Shown piece after piece: positions 56,828-64,000 of a DNA stretch of 64,000 bases. This DNA is from Nocardioides sp. InS609-2 (lineage in GTDB: Bacteria; Actinomycetota; Actinomycetes; Propionibacteriales; Nocardioidaceae), in NCBI RefSeq assembly GCF_023208195.1, contig NZ_CP060034.1, forward strand, positions 496,001 to 560,000, given 5' to 3'. The stretch's first letter is position 1; each line of letters starts with the position of its first letter. The position numbers and the translations under genes are program-made. Under the pieces are notes generated by a model. The model saw nothing but the letters and a program-made list of their open reading frames with translations. It did not search any database and was not told where the DNA came from.

Positions 56828-58714
56828 CTAGGGGCTGACTTCCTCGAGCCCGCCGCGCGAGAACTGCGTGCGGTACAGGTCGGCGTACAGACCGCCCGAC
56901 GCCAGCAGCTCCTCATGCGAACCGCGCTGCACCACCCGACCGTCGTCGAGCACCAGGATCAGGTCGGCGTTGCGCACGGTCGAGAGTCGGTGGGCGATGA
57001 CGAGCGACGTACGGTGCTCGAGAGCTGCGTCGAGAGCCCGCTGGACGGCGGCCTCCGACTCACTGTCGAGGTGCGCGGTCGCCTCGTCGAGTACGACGAT
57101 CGCCGGCGCCTTGAGCAACAACCGCGCGATCGCGAGCCGCTGGCGCTCTCCACCGGAGAGCCGGTAGCCGCGGTCGCCGACCACGGTGTCGAGGCCATCG
57201 GGCAGGGCGCGCACCAGGGAGGCGATCTGGGCCGCCTCGAGGGCCGCCCAGACCTGCCGGTCGTCGGCGTCGGGCCGGGCGTAGAGCAGGTTGGTGCGGA
57301 TGGTGTCGTGGAACATGTGGGCGTCCTGCGTCACGTAGCCCACGACGTCCTCGAGCGACTCCAGCGTGACCTCGCGGACGTCGCGACCGCCCACCCGGAC
57401 GGTGCCGGACGTGGGGTCGTAGAGGCGCGCCACCAGGTGGGTGACCGTGGTCTTGCCGGCACCGGAGGGTCCGACGAGGGCGACCATCTGGCCGGGCTCG
57501 GCTGCGAACGAGACTCCGCGGAGCACCTCGCCCGTGTCGTTGGACGGCTTGCGCGCGACCGACTCGAGCGACGCGAGCGAGATGTCGTCGGCACGCGGGT
57601 AGTGGAAGGAGACGTCGTCGAACTCCAGCCGGGCGGACCCGACCGGCAGGTCGATGGCGTCGGCCCGCTCCTCGATCAGCGAGGGCAGGTCGAGCACCTC
57701 GAAGACCCGGTCGAAGCTGACCAGCGCGGTCATCACGTCGATGCGGACGTTGGACAGGCTCTGCAACGGGCCGAGCAGGCGCAGCAGCAGCGTGCCGAGC
57801 GCCAGCACCGTGCCGATGGTCAGCGCGTCGCTGATGACCAGGTGCCCGCCCACGCCGTACACGAGGGCGGTCGCAAGAGCAGGCACGAGCAGCATCGCGG
57901 CCACGAAGACCCGGGTGATCAGGGAGATCCGGATCCCGAGGTCGCGGACGTGCGCGGCCTTGCCGGCGAACAGTCGGTCCTCGACATCGCGCCGGCCGAA
58001 CAACTTCAGCAGCATTGCGCCTCCGACGTTGAACCGCTCGGTCATCGCGTTGCCCATGTCGGCGTTGCCATCCATCTGCTCACGGGTCAGACCGGCCAGC
58101 CGGCCGCTGACCCAGCGCGAGGTCAGGAGCAGGATCGGGAAGAGCAGCAGGCACAGGAGCGTGACCTGCCAGCTCAGCGCCAGCATCGCGATGCCGACGA
58201 CGACCACGGAGATCATGCTGGAGACCGTGGTCGAGAGCGTCGAGGTGAACGCACGCTGGGCGCCGATGACGTCGTTGTTGAGGCGGGAGACGAGCGCGCC
58301 GGTCTGGGTGCGGGTAAAGAACGCGAGCGACTGACGCTGCACGTGTCCGAAGACCTGGGTGCGGAGGTCGAAGATCAGGCCCTCACCGATGCGCGAGGAG
58401 AACCAGCCACCGATGACCGAGAGCACGGCTCCGATCACGGCCACGACTGCCATGCCCAGAGCCAGCCAGGTGACGAGCGAGCCGTCCTTGCCGACGATGC
58501 CGTCGTCGACTAGCCGCTGCACGAGCAGCGGGGTCACCACGACCAGGCAGGCGTCGACCACCGTGATCGCCAGGAAGACCGCGATCAGAGCACGGTGTGG
58601 ACGCGCGAAGCCCAGCACACGGCGTACGGTCCTGCGGTCGATACGACCCTGGTCGACGTTGCGGTCCGTGCGCATGTGCCGCCACGCCGGACCCATCCCT
58701 GAACTCAATGACAT
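56828..58714 (-). CDS. ABC exporter (fused membrane and ATPase domains)
   Basis: A 628-residue type IV ABC exporter half-transporter: six membrane helices (about 45-320; 'LIFDLRTQVFGHVQRQSLAF', 'RTQTGALVSRLNNDVIGAQR') and an ATPase with Walker A 'GPSGAGKTTVTHLVARLYD', signature 'LSGGERQRLAIARLLLKAP', 'VVLDEATAHLDSESEAAVQ' and switch 'SLVIAHRLSTVRNADLILVL'. It should dimerise to export drugs or lipids. I use the ATG at 58714 behind GGAAGGA. Bases 58715-58926 upstream hold no gene. Confidence 0.92.
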   Translation of the reverse strand: MSLSSGMGPAWRHMRTDRNVDQGRIDRRTVRRVLGFARPHRALIAVFLAITVVDACLVVVTPLLVQRLVDDGIVGKDGSLVTWLALGMAVVAVIGAVLSVIGGWFSSRIGEGLIFDLRTQVFGHVQRQSLAFFTRTQTGALVSRLNNDVIGAQRAFTSTLSTTVSSMISVVVVGIAMLALSWQVTLLCLLLFPILLLTSRWVSGRLAGLTREQMDGNADMGNAMTERFNVGGAMLLKLFGRRDVEDRLFAGKAAHVRDLGIRISLITRVFVAAMLLVPALATALVYGVGGHLVISDALTIGTVLALGTLLLRLLGPLQSLSNVRIDVMTALVSFDRVFEVLDLPSLIEERADAIDLPVGSARLEFDDVSFHYPRADDISLASLESVARKPSNDTGEVLRGVSFAAEPGQMVALVGPSGAGKTTVTHLVARLYDPTSGTVRVGGRDVREVTLESLEDVVGYVTQDAHMFHDTIRTNLLYARPDADDRQVWAALEAAQIASLVRALPDGLDTVVGDRGYRLSGGERQRLAIARLLLKAPAIVVLDEATAHLDSESEAAVQRALDAALEHRTSLVIAHRLSTVRNADLILVLDDGRVVQRGSHEELLASGGLYADLYRTQFSRGGLEEVSP

Positions 58715-58926
58715 GTGTCGTCCTTCCGCCTCTTGGGCGAACGCAGTCGACGGACGGGTTGTTCCCTGGGCGTGTCTGCCGACTCTCGGCGGTCGCGAGC
58801 GTCGTCCTGCGGAGTGCATCGCAAGGCGGAGGAGGGAGGCGATGCGCCAGCATCGACGACCGACGACAACGCAGCGAGGTGCCCGCAGGGCGGCGCGCAG
58901 CAGGCCACGGAGTTGGAGACACGCCC

Positions 58927-60525
<1,599 letters not shown>

Positions 60526-60597
60526 CAGGATGGTTAGTGTACGGAGCGGTAGCGGCCGACGACGACTCGGCGGCCGGACAGCAGGAAGGACGCGACG

Positions 60598-61542
60598 ATG
60601 CGCTTCAGCCCCAAGGCCCGCCTCGACACCAGCCGTGTCGGCGATGCCGGCAGTGGCGGCGCCCGTGGCGGGGGTCCGATGCGCATCCCGCTGCCCGGCG
60701 GCGCCAAGGCAGGCGGCGGCATCGGCACGCTCCTCGTCATCGTGCTGATCTTCGTGCTCAACCAGTGCATGGGTGGCGGCGGCACGGGTCTGCCCACCGG
60801 AGGCGGTCAGGCGCAGGGCGGCACCGACACCGGCCGGATGGTCGACTCCGAGCGCTACGCCAACTGCAAGACCGGTGCCGACGCCGAGACCGACGAGGAC
60901 TGCGCCCGCGTCGGCGTCGAGAACTCGCTGTTCAACTACTGGGGCGACGAGGCACCGAAGCTCGGCGCCGAGTTCGTGCCCGCGCAGATGATGACCTTCA
61001 GCGGCGCGGTCAGCACCGGCTGCGGCCAGGCCACCAGCCAGGTCGGGCCGTTCTACTGCCCGCCCGACCAGACGATCTACCTCGACACGACGTTCTTCCA
61101 GGACGTGCTCGAGGGCCAGCTCGATGGGCAGGGCGGCGAGTTCGTCGAGCCCTACGTCATCGGCCACGAGTACGGCCACCACATCCAGAACCTGCTCGGC
61201 ATCATGGGCCAGGTGCAGACCCAGAAGGGTCCCGAGTCCGACGCCGTCCGCCTCGAGCTCCAGGCCGACTGCTTCGCCGGCGTGTGGACGAAGGCGGCCA
61301 CCGGCACGACCGACAAGTCGGGCGTCGAGATCTTCGCCGAGGTCAACCAACAGGACATCACCGAGGCCCTCGACTCCGCGAAGGCGGTCGGCGACGACCG
61401 CATCCAGCAGCGTTCGGGTGGCGGGGTCGACCCCGACGGGTGGACGCACGGCTCGGCCGAGCAGCGGATGAAGTGGTTCTCCGCCGGCTACGACTCGGGC
61501 GACCCCAACTCCTGCGACACGTTCAGCGCCACCACGCTCTGA
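60598..61542 (+). CDS. YpfJ-family neutral zinc metallopeptidase
   Basis: A 314-residue membrane-anchored protein: one helix at about 42-58 ('GTLLVIVLIFVLNQCMG'), a Gly-rich linker, then the zinc_peptidase domain with the HExxH motif 'VIGHEYGHHIQNLLGIMG' and a third ligand in 'LELQADCFAGVW'. 'TGCGQATSQVGPFYCPPDQT' is the family's characteristic core. The catalytic domain faces outside. Physiological substrate unknown. Confidence 0.92.
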   Translation: MRFSPKARLDTSRVGDAGSGGARGGGPMRIPLPGGAKAGGGIGTLLVIVLIFVLNQCMGGGGTGLPTGGGQAQGGTDTGRMVDSERYANCKTGADAETDEDCARVGVENSLFNYWGDEAPKLGAEFVPAQMMTFSGAVSTGCGQATSQVGPFYCPPDQTIYLDTTFFQDVLEGQLDGQGGEFVEPYVIGHEYGHHIQNLLGIMGQVQTQKGPESDAVRLELQADCFAGVWTKAATGTTDKSGVEIFAEVNQQDITEALDSAKAVGDDRIQQRSGGGVDPDGWTHGSAEQRMKWFSAGYDSGDPNSCDTFSATTL

Positions 61543-61546
61543 CGCG

Positions 61547-62449
61547 CTATTCGAGCAGCGCCTCGATATGCGGGACGAGGCGCTGGAGCGAGCGAAGGTA
61601 CGGCGCGACGCTGGGGTGCTTGAGCTTGCCGGCTAGCGCTCCCTCACCGGGAGCGACGCGGGCCAGTGCCCACTCCGCCCGGCTCAGCGCCGTGTAGACA
61701 GCGGTGACGCGGGCGCCCAGCAGCACGTCCTCGGGGTCGGCGAAAGCACGAGGCAGGCCGATCAGGTAGGCGTCGAGCAGCGGCTCGAGAGCCTCACGTG
61801 AAGTGAGCGCCAGGTAGCCGAGGTCCCCGCCGACATGACCGAGTCCGAGGGTGGCCCAGTCGATCGCCACGACGTGGTCGCCGTCGCGGCCCGGCATGTT
61901 GGTGGGCGCGGGGTCGCCGTGCTGCGGCACCTGGGGGAGCAGCTCCATGCGCTGCAGGTACGACTCGCGCCGCTGCCAGAGGTGGTCGGCGACGTCGGCC
62001 GCGGTCGTCCGGGCCAGTGTCGGCCAGCCGCCACCACGCTCGACCCGGAGCAGCCGGTGGCGCAGCTGGTCCTTGGCCAGGAAGCGGGTGCGGGGCAGGT
62101 CGGAGCCGGCGAAGCGGCCCATCCCGATCGACATGAACGGACCACTGGTCGCGGCGTCCTCCACCCACTCCCGAGTCAAGGTCACACCCAGGTCGTCCTC
62201 CTCGACGGCCGCGATCGCACTGCGGAGCCCGACGGTCTGCTGCACGATGCCGGTGTCGTGGACGTCGGCCTCGCGCCGCCAGTAGGCGAAGTGGGTCGGA
62301 TCCAGCAGCTCACCGGGGTCGTGGGCGTCGGGTCGACGCAGCCGCTTGATGACCACGGGCCGGTCCCCCAGCGCAGCGCGCCACACGCCGACGGTGGACG
62401 TGCCCGTGCCCGGCGGCATCGCCCGCCAGTCCGGCTGCGGCTCCCACAT
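61547..62449 (-). CDS. Aminoglycoside phosphotransferase-fold protein
   Basis: A 300-residue kinase-fold protein. 'RPVVIKRLRRPDAHDPGEL' contains the ATP-binding Lys, 'VPQHGDPAPTNMPGRDGDH' the catalytic HGD loop and 'VVAIDWATLGLGHVGGDLGY' the metal-binding Asp. The fold covers antibiotic kinases, choline kinases and many uncharacterised enzymes, so resistance should not be assumed. I use the ATG at 62449 (MWEPQPDW); the frame opens at a GTG at 62473. Confidence 0.82.
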   Translation of the reverse strand: MWEPQPDWRAMPPGTGTSTVGVWRAALGDRPVVIKRLRRPDAHDPGELLDPTHFAYWRREADVHDTGIVQQTVGLRSAIAAVEEDDLGVTLTREWVEDAATSGPFMSIGMGRFAGSDLPRTRFLAKDQLRHRLLRVERGGGWPTLARTTAADVADHLWQRRESYLQRMELLPQVPQHGDPAPTNMPGRDGDHVVAIDWATLGLGHVGGDLGYLALTSREALEPLLDAYLIGLPRAFADPEDVLLGARVTAVYTALSRAEWALARVAPGEGALAGKLKHPSVAPYLRSLQRLVPHIEALLE

Positions 62450-62459
62450 GTCCCGGACG

Positions 62460-62762
62460 CTAGCGCAGGTCACGCCTCCGGAAGCCCCATTGACCCGCGA
62501 ACGACAGCAGCGTGGCGACCGCCAGCAGCGCCACGAACGGCGTCCACCGGAAGTCCTCGACCGGCGTCAGCGCGAGGTGCTGGAACGGCGAGACGTCCTG
62601 CAGCCACATCGGCAAGTGGAACTCCGGCCCGATGAACAGCACCACCACCGCGAACCCGAGGCCCAGCCAGCCGAGGATCGCGGCGCGCGGCAGCACGCCG
62701 TACAGGAGACGGGGGAAGGCGGCGAGCACGAGCACGGGCGCGACCATCGGCACAGTCGCGAG
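62460..62762 (-). pseudogene. C-terminal stump of an ABC-type 'polyketide antibiotic' exporter permease
   Basis: About 100 codons encode three membrane helices ('PRLLYGVLPRAAILGWLGLG', 'GFAVVVLFIGPEFHLPMW', 'PFVALLAVATLLSFAGQWGF') with 'LQDVSPFQHLALTPVEDFRW' and the ending RRRDLR. This is the well-conserved end of roughly 530-residue permeases annotated as exporters of polyketide antibiotics. Upstream of 62762 the frame is not coding, and the peptidyl-tRNA hydrolase gene follows. The remaining 80% is missing, including the other helices. Confidence 0.7.
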
Positions 62763-62820
62763 TCCGGAACCGGATTCCGTCTCCCTCGGCCTCGACTGAG
62801 GATCCTGGCTACGCAGACCC

Positions 62821-63426
62821 TCAGGCGTTGGTGACGTCGATGGTGATTGCCGCAGCGTCCTCGATCGCCTGGTCGAGGACCACCCGCTTGGGATCCGGCA
62901 CGGGGAGCCACGGCCCCACCACGGCGAGCCGACCCAGCCGGCGGTCGGCCAGCACCTCCTCGACCGCTGGGTGGTCCCCACCAGCGACCACCAATGGCAC
63001 GCCGGTCAGGATCCGCGCGGCGTGCTCGGCTGCCGCTTCGTAGGCCTGCCGTGCCTGGTTGTCACGTCGCCGCGCGAACCGCTGCTGGCTCTGCCCACCG
63101 GCCTTGGTGCGGCCCTGCACGTGCCGCTGGCCGATCTTGTGCTCGACCATGTCCTCGCGCTCGAGCCGGGCGATCGCGAACCCGCCCTTGCGCACCAGCA
63201 GCACCCCCCACGACGCCGGGATCTCGACTGCCGTCACGAAGGCAGCGACGCCCGCCCCTCCGACGTACGACGTGGCGAAGGGCAGGCGGGCGGTGAACGT
63301 CGAGCCGTCGACCGCCTCACCGGCCAGCGCCCCCTCCGCGACCGTGAGTGCGGTGTCGCCGTGCCTGGACTCGAAGTTCTCGACCCAGCGCACGAGTCGG
63401 CTCGACGCGAGCAAGAGGGTGGCCAC
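62821..63426 (-). CDS. acVLRF1-type (Vms1-like) peptidyl-tRNA hydrolase
   Basis: A 201-residue protein with the family hallmark 'GQRHVQGRTKAGGQSQQRFA' followed by RRRDNQA; the GxGGQSQQRFxRxRxxQ region is shared with eukaryotic Vms1/ANKZF1, and the catalytic Gln lies in it. It resembles release factor eRF1 domain 2 ('WGVLLVRKGGFAIARLE' is the preceding strand). The enzyme frees nascent chains from obstructed large ribosomal subunits in the cytoplasm. It is transcribed alone, divergent from the lipoprotein gene. Confidence 0.88.
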   Translation of the reverse strand: MATLLLASSRLVRWVENFESRHGDTALTVAEGALAGEAVDGSTFTARLPFATSYVGGAGVAAFVTAVEIPASWGVLLVRKGGFAIARLEREDMVEHKIGQRHVQGRTKAGGQSQQRFARRRDNQARQAYEAAAEHAARILTGVPLVVAGGDHPAVEEVLADRRLGRLAVVGPWLPVPDPKRVVLDQAIEDAAAITIDVTNA

Positions 63427-63522
63427 GGGGCGAGGCTAGCTGGCCGACTCCTCGACCCTTTGCTGCCCCAGAAGCACCCGTGCCGGGCGATCTGGCGTGC
63501 TTCTCGGGTAACCAGCCGTCGG

Positions 63523-63544
63523 GATACCCGGCCAGCCGGGTATC
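63523..63544. promoter_or_regulatory. Perfect inverted repeat, possible operator
   Basis: GATACCCGGC and GCCGGGTATC (ten-base arms) flank CA. It sits between the divergent peptidyl-tRNA hydrolase and lipoprotein genes, 58 bases before the lipoprotein ATG. No transcript ends here, so an operator fits better than a terminator. A related CGGGTAAC occurs at 63505. Confidence 0.55.
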
Positions 63545-63601
63545 ACTGCAGAAATGGGACGGCCGAAGGAACCCAGCGGTCGGCGCACTCGTCGGATCAC
63601 C

Positions 63602-64000
63602 ATGCGTCGTCTCCTGTTGGTGCTCCCGCTTCTCGCGCTTGCCGGCTGCGGTACGGCCACGGTGGCCGAACCAGAAACCGCCGCGCCCACCGCCCGCGAG
63701 GAGGGCGTGCGGCTGCCGCCGGTGCGCGGGCCGTCGTCGTACACGATCGACGATCCGCCGGAGTTCCATGTGGTGACCGAGGACGGTGAACAGCTCGACC
63801 TGCGGCCGTGGACCATCTGCATCACCAACGGCTGCGCGGACGGCGCCCCCGACGACGACAACCTGCCGAAGGTGGGCAGCCCTGACTCAGTGACGTTCGG
63901 CTTCGACCTTGCCGGCTGGACCTTCGAGGACGTCACGTTTCGCGAGCTCGGCCCGTGCCCGCGCCACATCACCGTGGCTGCCGAGAAAGTCGGGCCGCGG
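63602..64000 (+). CDS. Lipoprotein, N-terminal part (cut by window edge)
   Basis: The frame is open from the ATG at 63602 to the right edge (133 codons). It encodes a signal peptide with lipobox LAGC ('RRLLLVLPLLALAGCGT') and a mature domain with 'VRGPSSYTIDDPPEFHVVTE' and 'LRPWTICITNGCADGAPDDD'. Two cysteines in ITNGC and GPC could form a disulfide. I recognise no family in the visible part. An in-frame ATG at 63554 would add 16 residues but spoil the signal peptide. Confidence 0.78.
   Translation, partial: MRRLLLVLPLLALAGCGTATVAEPETAAPTAREEGVRLPPVRGPSSYTIDDPPEFHVVTEDGEQLDLRPWTICITNGCADGAPDDDNLPKVGSPDSVTFGFDLAGWTFEDVTFRELGPCPRHITVAAEKVGPR

Noticed and set aside
61547..62449. Calling this gene an aminoglycoside resistance determinant
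   Set aside because: The kinase fold is shared by many unrelated enzymes, and nothing in the sequence points to an antibiotic substrate.

Overview
The window is high-GC DNA (about 70%) from a chromosome-like region of an actinomycete, most like Nocardioides or a relative (Nocardioidaceae). Grounds: strongly GC-ending codons, many GTG/TTG starts, GTGA/ATGA gene overlaps, a fabG-inhA pair, an actinobacterial 6C small RNA, a cyanophycin locus, acVLRF1-type peptidyl-tRNA hydrolase, and SAV_915-, DUF3099- and WXG100-like proteins. I found no tRNA, rRNA, CRISPR array or intact transposon.

Region 1 (1-8040) reads as an accessory metal and thiol-redox island: a BlaI-type repressor with its M56 sensor protease (cut by the window edge), two CcdA/DsbD-type membrane electron carriers, a membrane-anchored redoxin, a small glutaredoxin, a SHOCT protein, an Lgt paralogue, a two-component system whose sensor loop is Met/His-rich, a Met-rich secreted protein and the C-terminal stump of a copper P-type ATPase. 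Three near-identical palindromes (TACTAT...ATAGTA) mark its promoters. The response regulator carries a one-base frameshift. About 530 bp without a confident gene separate the island from the flanking genes.

Region 2 (8570-15058) holds an FMN reductase/LLM monooxygenase pair, a CAP-domain secreted protein, a three-gene ABC-2 exporter and a membrane PP2C phosphatase. Region 3 (15130-25238) is a coherent catabolic cluster: FAD/GcvT oxidoreductase, choline/ethanolamine-kinase-like protein, APC permease, GntR/FadR regulator, glutamine synthetase-like ligase, aldehyde dehydrogenase, SDR and gamma-glutamyl amide hydrolase. It looks like a gamma-glutamylation route for an amine or amino alcohol. It is followed by a gutted AarF gene, an ankyrin protein, a Fur regulator with its box, and a catalase.

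Region 4 (28694-43686) has a lipase-like hydrolase, a four-gene WXG100/ESX-type operon, a lipoprotein-DUF350-glutathionylspermidine-synthetase-like set, MOSC, methyltransferase, TauE, SPFH-NfeD, an ABC ATPase, a stand-alone GyrB-like ATPase, VOC, SerB, a HemK-like methyltransferase and SixA. Region 5 (43720-50197) is the cyanophycin locus: cyanophycinase, cyanophycin synthetase, a decayed methyltransferase, and a synthetase paralogue lacking the ATP-grasp domain. Region 6 (50312-54840) is core: InhA, FabG, dodecin, DUF3099, 6C RNA, MoaA, SURF1. Region 7 (55565-56826) is a scar of gene stumps (DoxX, histidine kinase, hemerythrin, IS5-type transposase). The window closes with an ABC exporter, an ABC-F protein, a zinc metallopeptidase, a kinase-fold phosphotransferase, another ABC permease stump, a peptidyl-tRNA hydrolase and a lipoprotein cut by the right edge.
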